Below, in pieces: positions 17,028 through 25,979 of a stretch of DNA of 64,000 bases. The notes under the pieces were generated by a model. It was not told the DNA's origin, made no database searches, and was given only the letters and a program-made list of their open reading frames with translations. This DNA comes from Ancylobacter aquaticus (GTDB taxonomy: Bacteria; Pseudomonadota; Alphaproteobacteria; Rhizobiales; Xanthobacteraceae): the NCBI RefSeq assembly GCF_004339465.1, contig NZ_SMFY01000002.1, forward strand, positions 1,054,001-1,118,000, in the 5' to 3' direction. Each line of letters starts with the position of its first letter. Position 1 is the stretch's first letter. Made by a program: the position numbers and the translations under genes.

Positions 17028-17735
17028 TCAAGCGGGCGCCGGTGCCTCCGGCGCCGCCGACGATCCCTCGGTTGGCTCCGCCCCGGCGGCCTTGCCTGCG
17101 CGCGCCCGTCGCCCGCCTGTGGCAAGGCAGACCGCGCCCTCGATCAGGCCGAGCGCCCGCTCGCCGCGCGCCAGTTCCCTGTCGAGGGCCGCCATGGTGC
17201 GTGCCAGTGCGGGGTCCTCGTCGGTGAGGAAGGTCTGCAGCACCCGCGCAAACACCAGCGCCAGCCCCTGCGCCCGCACCGCACCCTTGAGGCCGGCGGT
17301 GTCGATCCTGGCCGCCGCCAACATCCATTGCTGCGAGCGGACGGAAAGCTTGTTCAGCGCCAGCCCGAAGAACGGGTTGCGCCGTGCCGAGTCCGCCAGC
17401 GAGCGGATCGCCGGCCTGTGCGGCGCCAGCACGTCGAGCCGGCGCATCAGCACATCGAAAAGCCGGTCCTTGGCCGGCTCGTCTGCCATGTCGTCGCTGG
17501 AAGGGGCGAGCACCTTGGCATCGACCTCGCGCAGGAAGCCGGCCAGCATGTCGAAAGTGGAGCCGAAAGAAGCGCGCAGTTCGGAAAGCGGAAGCTTCGC
17601 CTCGTCCGCCACCTCGCCGAGGCTAATGCGATCGAACGGCTTGCGGGCCAGCAGCCGCATGAAACTGTCGAGGGCGAGCGCGCGCGTCTCGCTCGGTTTG
17701 TCGGCGCTCGCTTTCGTTCCCGGGGAGCGTGCCAT
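17028..17735 (-). CDS. TetR/AcrR-family transcriptional regulator
   Basis: A 235-residue regulator. The N-terminal HTH is seen at about residues 20-65: ALDSFMRLLARKPFDRISLGEV with recognition-helix region AKLPLSELRASFGS. The rest is an all-helical ligand or dimer domain ending in an Ala/Pro/Glu-rich tail. The start at 17735 is fixed by AGGAGGTCATC just upstream. No effector gene adjoins it in an obvious pair; neighbours are csaA downstream and proC upstream on the same strand. Target unknown. Confidence 0.8.
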   Translation of the reverse strand: MARSPGTKASADKPSETRALALDSFMRLLARKPFDRISLGEVADEAKLPLSELRASFGSTFDMLAGFLREVDAKVLAPSSDDMADEPAKDRLFDVLMRRLDVLAPHRPAIRSLADSARRNPFFGLALNKLSVRSQQWMLAAARIDTAGLKGAVRAQGLALVFARVLQTFLTDEDPALARTMAALDRELARGERALGLIEGAVCLATGGRRARAGKAAGAEPTEGSSAAPEAPAPA

Positions 17736-17846
17736 GATGACCTCCTGTCCTGAACGTTGCTTCACCTCAATGTAAGGCGTGCCCCGGCCAAGGAGAAGAC
17801 CCCGGCGCGCGCTCCCGCGCGCTCTTGCCGCACGAAATCGGGAGCG

Positions 17847-18671
17847 TCAGCCGGCGAGTTCGCGCGAGCGCCGGGCTGCCGCCGCCACTGCCTCGGTCAG
17901 CAGTGGGCCAAAGCCTCTGTCCTCATCCATCAGCACGGCGAGCGCCGCCGCCGTGGTGCCGTTCGGCGAGGTTACGTTGCGGCGCAGCTGGGCCGGGTCG
18001 ATGCCGGTGCGCAGCATCAGTTCGCCCGCGCCAGCCACGGTCGCCCGCGCCAGCCGGTCGGCCATGTCCGCCGGCAGCCCGGCCTCGACACCCGCCGCCG
18101 CCAGCGCCTCGGCGAGCAGGAACACATAGGCCGGCCCAGAGCCGGAAACGGCGGTAGCGACGTCGATCAGCGCCTCGTCCCCCACCCATTCGACCCCGCC
18201 GGTGGCGCGCAGCAGCGCGTCGGCGATGTTCATCTGGTCCGGCGTGACGGCACCGTTGGGCACCGCGACGGTGACGCCGCGCCCGATTGCCGCCGGCGTG
18301 TTGGGGATGGAGCGCACCATTGCGGTGCCCAAGGGAAAGAAGGATTCGAGGAAGCCGAGCGTCCGCCCCGCCATGACCGAGACGATGAGCGTGCCGGCAT
18401 CCGCCAGCGGCGCCACCCGGGCGAGCACGTCGGCGGCAACCTGCGGCTTCACCGCCAGCAGCATGACCGCCGGCGGGCCGCCATTGAGCGGGTTGAGCGC
18501 CACGCCGCGCGCCTCGATCATCGCGGCGACTTCCGGCGGCGGGCCCGGGTCGATCACCGCCGCCAGCGCCGGATCGAGCCCGAGATCGAGCCAGCCTTCC
18601 AGCATGGCGCCGCCCATCTTGCCGGCGCCGACCAGCAGCACCCGGCCGGGAATGTCGGAAAGTGTGGCCAT
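17847..18671 (-). CDS. proC: Pyrroline-5-carboxylate reductase
   Basis: A 274-residue enzyme catalysing the last step of proline synthesis (NAD(P)H-dependent reduction of 1-pyrroline-5-carboxylate). The Rossmann motif VLLVGAGKMGGAMLEGW occurs at about residues 11-27, the LAVKPQVAADVL block near 73, and the dimer/active-site signature SGSGPAYVFLLAEAL with downstream GVEAGLPADMADRLA near 170-200. Length matches the family. It belongs to a conserved Rhizobiales neighbourhood with ybjN and ubiK. Confidence 0.95.
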   Translation of the reverse strand: MATLSDIPGRVLLVGAGKMGGAMLEGWLDLGLDPALAAVIDPGPPPEVAAMIEARGVALNPLNGGPPAVMLLAVKPQVAADVLARVAPLADAGTLIVSVMAGRTLGFLESFFPLGTAMVRSIPNTPAAIGRGVTVAVPNGAVTPDQMNIADALLRATGGVEWVGDEALIDVATAVSGSGPAYVFLLAEALAAAGVEAGLPADMADRLARATVAGAGELMLRTGIDPAQLRRNVTSPNGTTAAALAVLMDEDRGFGPLLTEAVAAAARRSRELAG

Positions 18672-18774
18672 GATCGAACTCCCCTGTCCGCGCGAGATCG
18701 CGCACCGTCCCTCGCCTTAGCCGCTCGCGCGCGCCCTTGGCAATGCTCGGCGCGGGAGTGCGTCGGCGACGCCC

Positions 18775-19275
18775 TCAGGCTTCGCCGACGGTCTCGAACA
18801 GGGTGGCGTCCATCGCCTCGCGAGCGGTCTTGCCGGCCCAGACGACGAACTGGAAGGCAGGGAAATAGCGCTCCACCGCCTCGATGGCGCATTCCATCAG
18901 CACCTCGCACTGGCGGTCGGTGGCTTCCGACCCGGCCAGCAGCAAAGCGTGGCGGAACATGATGACGCCCTCCTTCGACCACAGGTCGAAATGGCCCACC
19001 CACATCTGTTCGTTGATCAGGGAGAGCAGGCGCAGCACTTCGGTCTTGCGCTTTTCCGGCACCTTCAGGTCGAAGGCACAGGCGATGTGCAGAGCCTCGA
19101 CCTCGTCCATCCACTGAAACGAGACATGGCAGTCCGTCCAGCGCCCTTCGAGCGAGATCGTGATCTCGTCCTCGGCCGAGCGCTCGAACGCCCATTCATT
19201 GAGCGCGGCCATGCGCTCGACCAGGTCGAGAGGATTCAGGCTGCTGTCGGTTTCGAAATCACTAATATAGGTCAT
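18775..19275 (-). CDS. YbjN-domain protein (DUF1790 type)
   Basis: A 166-residue soluble, acidic protein. It matches the YbjN group common in alphaproteobacteria: the NPLDLVERMAALNEWAFER start, the HVSFQWMDEVEALHIACAFD middle strand region and the GVIMFRHALLLAG and CAIEAVERYFPAFQFVVW helices near the end. The start at 19275 gives the standard MTYISDF N-terminus. YbjN folds resemble type III secretion chaperones; its cellular role is unproven. It sits between proC and ubiK, all on the minus strand. Confidence 0.88.
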   Translation of the reverse strand: MTYISDFETDSSLNPLDLVERMAALNEWAFERSAEDEITISLEGRWTDCHVSFQWMDEVEALHIACAFDLKVPEKRKTEVLRLLSLINEQMWVGHFDLWSKEGVIMFRHALLLAGSEATDRQCEVLMECAIEAVERYFPAFQFVVWAGKTAREAMDATLFETVGEA

Positions 19276-19549
19276 GCTCGACCTCGCGAGGGTGGACGCG
19301 GAGAGGGTCGAACGCACGCAACGCGACGGTTCCCGGCAAGCTGTTCCAAAATCGAACGAATCGCCGTCGTCCCAACTATATCGCGCTGAATCCGCACCTC
19401 GCTACGACCGTTGTACCATGGTCCGTAGAAAAACGGGCCATGGCGAAAATTGGCACAATTGACTTGTCGGGGGATTCGCCCCGGCGCGGCAAGCACCAAG
19501 GCAAAGCGTCCACAAGCGTTGCGCGCGAAGAAGCTTTGGCGCAAAAGCC

Positions 19550-19837
19550 TCAGCCGAGCGAATCAGGCGGATCGATCGTCGCCTCAAGCTTGGCTTCCCG
19601 CGCCTCCAGAGCGGCGAGGCGGGCCGCGAGACGCTCGTTTTCCTCGCGGGCGGCGGCGGCGAGTTCCTTCACCGTCTCGAATTCCTCGCGGGTGACGACG
19701 TCGAGCTCGCGCAGGATGCGCTCGGCCTGAGCGCGCATCACGCCTTCTGCTTCGCGGCGCACGCCCGTGGCGACGCCGGCCGCGTCGTTCATCAGCTTGG
19801 CAAAATCGTCAAAGATTCGGCCGGTGGTCTGGGTCAT
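19550..19837 (-). CDS. ubiK: Ubiquinone biosynthesis accessory factor UbiK family
   Basis: A 95-residue small protein of the BMFP/UbiK family. The N-terminal helix MTQTTGRIFDDFAKLMNDAAG is followed by a long C-terminal coiled coil (about residues 45-85, EEFETVKELAAAAREENERL... LAALEAREAKLE). The start at 19837 places the family N-terminus correctly. UbiK trimers aid UbiJ and the ubiquinone complex in Escherichia coli and can bind membranes. In alphaproteobacteria the assignment rests on the conserved layout. About 220 bases separate it from the divergent lgt. Confidence 0.85.
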   Translation of the reverse strand: MTQTTGRIFDDFAKLMNDAAGVATGVRREAEGVMRAQAERILRELDVVTREEFETVKELAAAAREENERLAARLAALEAREAKLEATIDPPDSLG

Positions 19838-20058
19838 GCTTATCTCCACACGCGGACCCGGCAAGGGGGCCCGCAAAACTCATTGCTTTGCAGGGACAAT
19901 GGGGCGGCGGGGCGGCTATCGCAAGGGGGAGACGCCTTCGGAACCCGCCGCTGCCGACAACGGACGCCTTGATCCCGTCACGCAACGGGGGCAAAGCGGA
20001 ACCGCCGCCCATTGCCTGCGCCGCTCCCGCGTTCGCCCGCCTTCCGCCGAGATATTGC

Positions 20059-20907
20059 ATGTTCATGCTCGCCCCGCCGCTCCTCGCCCTGCCCTTCCCC
20101 AGTATCGACCCGGTGCTCATCGAGCTCGGCCCCTTCGCCATACGCTGGTATGCGCTGGCCTATATTGGCGGACTGCTGTTCGGCTGGTGGATGGCAAAGC
20201 GACTGTGCGCCCGGCCGGCACTGTGGGGCGGGCGTTCCCCGATCCAGCCTGAGGAGTTCGACGACGCGGTGGTGTGGATCGCGGTCGGCGTCATTCTGGG
20301 CGGGCGCATCGGCTATGTGCTGTTCTACAATCTGCCCTTCTATACCGCGAACCCGTGGGAGGCGCTGACCCTCTGGCATGGCGGCATGGCCTTCCATGGC
20401 GGCTTCCTCGGCTCCATCCTCGCCATGTACCTGTTCTGCCGTCGGCGCGGCCTGCCCTTCGTCTCGATGCTCGACATAGCCGCCAGCGTGGTGCCGGTCG
20501 GGCTGTTCCTCGGCCGGCTGGCCAATTTTGTGAATGGCGAATTGTGGGGCCGACCGACCGACGTGGCATGGGCCTTCGTCTTCCCCCATGGAGGGCCCGA
20601 GCCGCGCCATCCCAGCCAGCTCTATGAGGCCGGGCTGGAAGGGCTGGCCATCTTCATCATCCTGCAGATCGTCATCCGGGCCGGGGCGCTAGCGCGGCCG
20701 GGCACGGTCGCGGGCATGTTCGTCTTTCTCTATGGCTGCGCCCGCATCTTCGTGGAATTCTTCCGTGAGCCGGACGCGCAGCTCGGCTATCTCCTCGGCG
20801 GCTGGCTGACCATGGGCATGCTGCTCTCGCTGCCCATGCTGGCGGTGGGAAGCTGGCTTGTCTGGCGCGCACGGCGTCGCCCGGCTCTGGCGGCGAGCGC
20901 GACATGA
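20059..20907 (+). CDS. lgt: Prolipoprotein diacylglyceryl transferase
   Basis: A 282-residue polytopic inner-membrane enzyme with about seven hydrophobic segments. Catalytic landmarks: LWHGGMAFHGGFLG near residue 110, RLANFVNGELWGRPTD near 153 (the Lgt signature), and RHPSQLYEAGLEG near 187. It transfers diacylglycerol from phosphatidylglycerol to the lipobox Cys of prolipoproteins. The ATG at 20059 is chosen; the frame upstream lacks family similarity. Its stop overlaps the next start as ATGA. Confidence 0.95.
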   Translation: MFMLAPPLLALPFPSIDPVLIELGPFAIRWYALAYIGGLLFGWWMAKRLCARPALWGGRSPIQPEEFDDAVVWIAVGVILGGRIGYVLFYNLPFYTANPWEALTLWHGGMAFHGGFLGSILAMYLFCRRRGLPFVSMLDIAASVVPVGLFLGRLANFVNGELWGRPTDVAWAFVFPHGGPEPRHPSQLYEAGLEGLAIFIILQIVIRAGALARPGTVAGMFVFLYGCARIFVEFFREPDAQLGYLLGGWLTMGMLLSLPMLAVGSWLVWRARRRPALAASAT

Positions 20908-22031
20908 TACCGTTGGCCGAGCATCTGGCGCGGCAGATCGCGCTTACCGGGCCGATCACGGTCGCGGACTATATGGAGCAGTGCCTGTTCCATCCCACGC
21001 TTGGCTACTACACCACGCGCGAGCCCTTTGGCGTTTCCGGCGATTTCGTCACCGCGCCGGAGATCAGCCAGATGTTCGGCGAGTTGCTCGGCCTGTGGGC
21101 GGCGGAGACGTGGCTGCGGCTGGGCTCGCCCTCGCCTTTCGTCCTCGCCGAACTCGGCCCCGGGCGCGGCACGATGATGGCCGACATGCTGCGGGCCACG
21201 GCCCGCGTGCCGGGTTTTCATGAGGCCGCGCGGGTCGTGCTGGTGGAAGCCTCGCCGCGCCTGCGCGTCAAGCAGGCCGAGACGCTGCGCGGCCACCCCG
21301 TCGAATGGATGGCGCGGATCGAGGACCTGCCGCCGGGGCCGCTGGTCCTGCTCGCCAACGAATTCGTCGACGCGTTGCCGATCCGGCAGTTCGTTCGAAC
21401 AGCGGAAGGCATCGCCGAGCGCATGGTCGGCCTCGGCCCGGAGGGAGGACTCGCCTTCGGTCTGCGTCCCGGCGCCCGGCTCGATGCGCGGGCGCAGGCG
21501 CGGCTGCTTTCCGCCCCGCCCGGCGCGGTTTTGGAAACCTGCCCGCTCGGCCTCACCATCGTTGCAACGCTCGGTGCCCGGCTCGCCGCCACCGGCGGCG
21601 CAGCGCTGCTGGTCGACTACGGCCATGCCGGCGAGCGGGAAGCCTCCGGCGGTTTCGGCGACACGCTGCAGGCGCTTCACCGGCGGGCCTTCGACGACGT
21701 GCTGGCCCACCCGGGCGCGGCGGACCTCACCGCCCATGTCGACTTTGCCGCCCTCGCCCGCGCCGCGTCGGCTGCCGGCGCCCGCGCCTTCGGGCCCATC
21801 GGCCAGGGCATGCTGCTGGAGCGCCTCGGCCTCGACGACCGCGCCTTCCGGCTGAAGCGCGCCGCCAGCGAGGCGGACCGGGAGATGGTGGAGGCCGCGC
21901 GCCTGCGCCTCGCCGGGCCGGACGAAGGGCAGATGGGCACCCTCTTCAAGGCGCTTGCCCTGGTGCATCCTGCGCTGGACATGGTGGCCGGATTCGCCCC
22001 CGGTGAGGCATTCGAGGACATTCCCGTATGA
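20904..22031 (+). CDS. MidA/NDUFAF7-family SAM-dependent methyltransferase
   Basis: A 375-residue protein of the DUF185 family. The N-terminus ITVADYMEQCLFHPTLGYYT and FVTAPEISQMFGELLGLW are diagnostic; the SAM-binding motif is LAELGPGRGTMMADML near residue 83, and ANEFVDALPIRQF lies near 150. Mitochondrial NDUFAF7 methylates an arginine of a complex I subunit during assembly; bacterial function is assumed similar but not shown. It is translationally coupled to lgt and to pgeF (both 4-base overlaps). Confidence 0.92.
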   Translation: MIPLAEHLARQIALTGPITVADYMEQCLFHPTLGYYTTREPFGVSGDFVTAPEISQMFGELLGLWAAETWLRLGSPSPFVLAELGPGRGTMMADMLRATARVPGFHEAARVVLVEASPRLRVKQAETLRGHPVEWMARIEDLPPGPLVLLANEFVDALPIRQFVRTAEGIAERMVGLGPEGGLAFGLRPGARLDARAQARLLSAPPGAVLETCPLGLTIVATLGARLAATGGAALLVDYGHAGEREASGGFGDTLQALHRRAFDDVLAHPGAADLTAHVDFAALARAASAAGARAFGPIGQGMLLERLGLDDRAFRLKRAASEADREMVEAARLRLAGPDEGQMGTLFKALALVHPALDMVAGFAPGEAFEDIPV

Positions 22032-22789
22032 AGGTCGAATCTCCCGCGTTGAGTGCCCTGCCCGGCATCCGTCACGCCTTCTTCACCCGCGAGGGCGGTG
22101 TTTCCGAAGGACTCTATGCCGGGCTCAACGGCGGCACCGGCTCGCGCGACGATCCCGCCCATATCGCGGAAAACCGCGCCCGCATGGAGGCCGCGCTCGC
22201 CGTGCCGGCCGGGCACCTGCTCACCGCCTGGCAGGTTCACTCGCCGGACTGCGTCATCGTCGAGCGGCCGTGGGAGGAGCGGCCCAAGGCCGACGCGGTG
22301 GCCACCGCCACCCCCGGCATCGCCGCCGCCGTCACCATCGCCGATTGCGGCCCTGTGCTGTTTGCGGATGCTGAGGCCCGGGTGGTGGGTGCCGCCCATG
22401 CCGGTTGGAAAGGCGCGGTCGGGGGCGTGCTCGACGCCACGCTCGCCCGCATGGAAGAGCTCGGCGCCCGGCGCGGGCGCATCGTCGCCGCCATCGGGCC
22501 GCTGATCCGGCAGCCGAGCTATGAGGTCGGGCCGGACTTCATCGGCACCCTCATCGGCCTCGCCGCCGGCAATGAGCACTTCCTGATTGCCTCGGCCCGG
22601 CCGGACCATGCGATGTTCGACCTGCCCGGCTACATCGCCGCCCGGCTAGCAACGCTCGGTGTCGGCACCATCGACGATCTCGGCCTCGACACCTATGCCG
22701 ACGAGGCGCGCTTCTTCTCATATCGCCGCGCCACCCACCGCAATGAGCCCGATTACGGTCGGATGATCGCCGCCATCACGCTGGTCTGA
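22028..22789 (+). CDS. pgeF: Peptidoglycan editing factor PgeF (YfiH/LACC1 family)
   Basis: A 253-residue multicopper-oxidase-like, laccase-domain protein. Seen are RHAFFTREGGVSEGLYAGLN near residue 17, the QVHSPDC His/Cys site near 69, TIADCGPVLFAD near 102 and VGAAHAGWKGAVGGVL near 121. These supply the His-Cys-His zinc site of the family. YfiH was shown to keep serine out of peptidoglycan stem peptides in E. coli, and relatives act as purine nucleoside phosphorylases. Overlaps the methyltransferase upstream by 4 bases. Confidence 0.93.
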   Translation: MKVESPALSALPGIRHAFFTREGGVSEGLYAGLNGGTGSRDDPAHIAENRARMEAALAVPAGHLLTAWQVHSPDCVIVERPWEERPKADAVATATPGIAAAVTIADCGPVLFADAEARVVGAAHAGWKGAVGGVLDATLARMEELGARRGRIVAAIGPLIRQPSYEVGPDFIGTLIGLAAGNEHFLIASARPDHAMFDLPGYIAARLATLGVGTIDDLGLDTYADEARFFSYRRATHRNEPDYGRMIAAITLV

Positions 22790-22798
22790 GGCATTCAG

Positions 22799-23950
22799 AT
22801 GACCCTGCATTTCACCGGACCGGAATTCGAGCGTCGCCGCCAGCGCCTGCTCACCGTCATGGCGGAGCAGCGCCTCGACGGGCTGCTGATGTTCCAGCAG
22901 GAATCGATGTACTGGCTCACCGGCTACGACACGTTCGGCTTCTGCTTCTTCCAGTCGCTCTGGCTCGGTGCCGATGGGCGAATGGCGCTGCTCACACGCT
23001 CGGCGGATCTGCGGCAGGCGCAGCACACCTCGCTGATCGAGGACATCCGCGTCTGGACCGACCGCGCCGACGCCACGCCCCAGCAGCAGCTGCGCGTCAT
23101 GGTGGCGGAACTGGGTGGCTCGGGAGGCCGCATCGGCGTCGAATATGAGAGCTACGGCCTCACCGCCGCCGCCGGCAGGAAGCTCGACGCCGCCTTTGAC
23201 GACATCGCCACGCTGGTCGACGCCTCGCGCCTCGTCGACGCGCTGCGGGCGGTGAAATCGTCGGCGGAGATTCTCTATGTCCGGCAGGCCGGCAAGCTGG
23301 CATTGGCCGCGCGCGAAGCGGCGCTCGCCACCATCGCCCCCGGCGTCGATGAGGGCGAGGTGTTGGCAGCCATGCAGGGCGCCATCTTCAAGGGCGGCGG
23401 CGATTATCCCGCCAACGAGTTCATCATCGGCTCCGGCGCCGACGCCCTGCTGTGCCGCTACAAGAGCGGGCGCCGCGTGCTTGGCGAGGAAGACCAGCTC
23501 ACCCTCGAATGGGCCGGCGCCTACCGCCACTACCATGCGGCGATGATGGAAACGGTCGTCATCGGCCCGCCGCGCGACCGGCATCTGGAACTGTTCGCGG
23601 CGGCGAGGCAAGCGCTGGAAGCGTGCGCCCACGCGATGGTGCCGGGAAAGACAGCCGGAGAGGTCTTCGCCGCCCATGCACATGTGATGGATGGCCACGG
23701 GCTGGAAAAGCACCGGCTGGCGGCCTGCGGCTATTCGCTTGGCGCCAAGTTCACCCCCTCCTGGATGGACCCGCCGATGTTCTATGCGGAAAACCCGTGG
23801 GTGCTGGAGGCCGGCATGGTGCTGTTCGCGCACATGATCCTGATGGACAGCGACACCGGCACCGCCATGTGCCTCGGGCGCACTTATCTTGTCGGCGTTA
23901 ACGGTAACGAGGGCTTAACGCCCGCCCCTCTGGACCTGATCGTTAATTAG
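22799..23950 (+). CDS. M24-fold (creatinase/prolidase-like) protein lacking metal ligands
   Basis: The 383-residue protein has the two-domain aminopeptidase P layout: an N-terminal creatinase domain (about residues 10-140, MYWLTGYDTFGFCFFQSL) and a C-terminal pita-bread domain (about 150-375). The usual five metal ligands are not kept: the first Asp position reads Glu (E237, TLEWAG), the second His (H246, HYHAAMME), the His position Tyr (Y312, CGYSLG), one Glu position His (H345, LFAHMIL), and the last Glu is missing (MCLGRTYLV). It is thus unlikely to be a metallopeptidase. Creatinase itself lacks metals and hydrolyses a C-N bond, so a non-peptidase hydrolase is possible. It begins 9 bases after pgeF. 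Confidence 0.82.
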   Translation: MTLHFTGPEFERRRQRLLTVMAEQRLDGLLMFQQESMYWLTGYDTFGFCFFQSLWLGADGRMALLTRSADLRQAQHTSLIEDIRVWTDRADATPQQQLRVMVAELGGSGGRIGVEYESYGLTAAAGRKLDAAFDDIATLVDASRLVDALRAVKSSAEILYVRQAGKLALAAREAALATIAPGVDEGEVLAAMQGAIFKGGGDYPANEFIIGSGADALLCRYKSGRRVLGEEDQLTLEWAGAYRHYHAAMMETVVIGPPRDRHLELFAAARQALEACAHAMVPGKTAGEVFAAHAHVMDGHGLEKHRLAACGYSLGAKFTPSWMDPPMFYAENPWVLEAGMVLFAHMILMDSDTGTAMCLGRTYLVGVNGNEGLTPAPLDLIVN

Positions 23951-24036
23951 TCTTAACCATTTCCCGTCCGCTGGCGACAGCTGCGAACCTGCTTCGGCAG
24001 GGATATGCGGCGCGACCGGCTCTCTGGGGATGGTTC

Positions 24037-24741
24037 ATGTTCGATCGCCTTCGCCGCCTTCCGGGCCGGCGCCTTGGAAGCGGGATCCTTGGAAGCCGGT
24101 TCCTGCCGACGGTCGCGATTCTCGTTGCCGCCCTCGGCCTCGGCGCCTGCCAGACCAATGGCACCGGCAAGCCGGTGGCGGCGGTCTCGGCTTCCTCAGG
24201 TAGCAGGACGATCGCCTTTGAATCTATTGATGGCGCGCCCGAGCCGGTGTTCGACCGGCTGGTGGCGGACCTCTCCAGCGAGGCGAAAGCCCGGCAGATA
24301 CCCATCGTCTCGCGCGACTCCCCGGCCGCCTATCGCGTGCGCGGCTATCTCGCCGCCAGTGTCACCAACGGCAAGGGCGAGGTCGACTGGGTGTGGGACG
24401 TGTTCGACGCCGACAGCGACCGCGTGCTGCGCGTGGCCGGCCGCGAAAAGCTCGGCCCCGGCAAGGACGTCTGGGGCAAGCTCGACGACGCGACGGTGCA
24501 GCGCATCGCCGCCCAGAGCCTCGACGAAATTTCCGCCCGCCTGTCCGGGGGCGCCCCCTCTTCCAGCGCCAGTCCTGCCGCCTCTCCCGAACTCGACCCA
24601 GCGGACGCGCCCCCGGTGGTGCCGGGCGATGGCCCCGCCATCGCCGAGGCGGCACCGGACGACATACCGGCGGATACCGTTGCGGCAGCTTCGGACGCGG
24701 ACGAGCCCTCACGCGCGCTCACCTTTGCCGCTCATCCCTGA
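24037..24741 (+). CDS. Putative lipoprotein of unknown function
   Basis: A 234-residue protein with a basic N-terminus, a hydrophobic stretch (LPTVAILVAALGLGAC) and a lipobox LGAC near residue 38, so the Cys is the likely lipidation site. The central domain (about 60-165) resembles alphaproteobacterial proteins with alternating strands (AAYRVRGYLAASVTNGKGE, VDWVWDVFDADSDRVLRVAG). The tail of 60 residues is a disordered Pro/Ala/Asp-rich segment. No known domain is recognised. The gene lies alone between the M24-like gene and prs. Confidence 0.75.
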   Translation: MFDRLRRLPGRRLGSGILGSRFLPTVAILVAALGLGACQTNGTGKPVAAVSASSGSRTIAFESIDGAPEPVFDRLVADLSSEAKARQIPIVSRDSPAAYRVRGYLAASVTNGKGEVDWVWDVFDADSDRVLRVAGREKLGPGKDVWGKLDDATVQRIAAQSLDEISARLSGGAPSSSASPAASPELDPADAPPVVPGDGPAIAEAAPDDIPADTVAAASDADEPSRALTFAAHP

Positions 24742-24890
24742 CCGCCCCTGCCACCTATGCGGCAGCGCATAGGTACAAGCCAACAATGCGGGCCTTTGGA
24801 AGCTTTACAGGCCGGGCCGGCCCGCCTATCAGGGCTGCGCGACGGCTCTAAGACAGCCGGCGGAAGAGTGACGGCTGGGAGCACGCCGGA

Positions 24891-25844
24891 ATGCCAGAAA
24901 ATAACGGTTCGATCAAAATCGTCGCCGGCAACGCAAACCGTCCGCTGGCAGAGGCGATCGGGGCGTATCTGGGCACGTCCCTGACCAAGGCCGTTGTGCG
25001 CCGCTTCGCCGACATGGAAATCTTCGTCGAGATCCAGGAGAATGTGCGCGGCAAGGACGTCTTCGTCCTCCAGTCGACCTCCTTCCCGACCAATGACCAT
25101 CTGATGGAGCTGCTCATCATAACCGATGCGCTGCGCCGCTCCTCGGCCCGCCGCATCACCGCCGTGCTGCCCTATTTCGGCTATGCAAGGCAGGACCGCC
25201 GGTCCTCCGGCCGCACGCCTATCTCCGCCAAGCTGGTGTCCAATCTCATCACCCATGCCGGCGCCGACCGCGTGCTCACCGTCGACCTGCATGCCGGGCA
25301 GATCCAGGGCTTCTTCGACATCCCGACCGACAATCTGTTCTCGGCCCCGGTGATGGTCGCGGACATCAAGTCGCGCTTCGACCTCTCCGACATCACCGTC
25401 GTCTCGCCGGATGTCGGCGGCGTGGTGCGCGCCCGTGCGCTGGCCAAGCGCATCGACGCCCAGCTCGCCATCGTCGACAAGCGCCGCGAGCGCCCCGGCG
25501 AGAGCGAGGTGATGAATGTCATCGGCGACGTCGAGGGCAAGCGCTGCATCCTCGTCGACGACATCATCGATTCCGGCGGCACGCTGGTGAACGCTGCCGA
25601 TGCGCTGCTGGCGCGCGGCGCCACGGAGGTCCACGCCTACATCACCCATGGCGTGCTCTCCGGCGGCGCGGTCTCGCGTGTCACCGCCTCGAACCTCAAG
25701 GAACTGGTGATTACCGATTCGATCCAGCCGACCGAGGCGGTACGGGTGGCGCGCAATATCCGCGTGGTCTCCATCGCCAGCCTGCTCGCCGAGGCCATCG
25801 GCCGCACGGCGCATGAGGAAAGCGTCTCCAGCCTGTTTGACTGA
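24891..25844 (+). CDS. prs: Ribose-phosphate pyrophosphokinase
   Basis: A 317-residue class I PRPP synthetase. Visible are the ATP/R5P region ([19 protein letters not shown], about residues 47-65), the flexible catalytic loop with [19 protein letters not shown] (about 97-115), [19 protein letters not shown] near 130, and the PRPP-binding loop [18 protein letters not shown] near 219. The loop has DRRSSGRTP where DRKPGPRTP is common, a mild variation. It feeds purine, pyrimidine, NAD, His and Trp synthesis and supplies PRPP, the product recovered by PhnN at the other end of the window. Confidence 0.97.
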   Translation: MPENNGSIKIVAGNANRPLAEAIGAYLGTSLTKAVVRRFADMEIFVEIQENVRGKDVFVLQSTSFPTNDHLMELLIITDALRRSSARRITAVLPYFGYARQDRRSSGRTPISAKLVSNLITHAGADRVLTVDLHAGQIQGFFDIPTDNLFSAPVMVADIKSRFDLSDITVVSPDVGGVVRARALAKRIDAQLAIVDKRRERPGESEVMNVIGDVEGKRCILVDDIIDSGGTLVNAADALLARGATEVHAYITHGVLSGGAVSRVTASNLKELVITDSIQPTEAVRVARNIRVVSIASLLAEAIGRTAHEESVSSLFD

Positions 25845-25979
25845 GCGCAGGCGGGCGGCGGCACTTCGATACCGAAGCGCATCGAAAAAAAGACGCCGCA
25901 GCGAAATTGTGCACTGCGCCATCATCGCTCCACAGTTTGACCCCAGCCTGTCCGCTCGCTCAACGATCCGGACGTCGAC

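Noticed and set aside
23894-23960. A cluster of TTAA motifs that looked like a CtrA box before the lipoprotein gene (TTAA-N6-TTAACC).
   Set aside because: The spacing is 6 and not 7 bases, and another repeat (GGCGTTAA / TTAACGCC) lies within the end of the M24-like gene. The match to a CtrA site is too weak.
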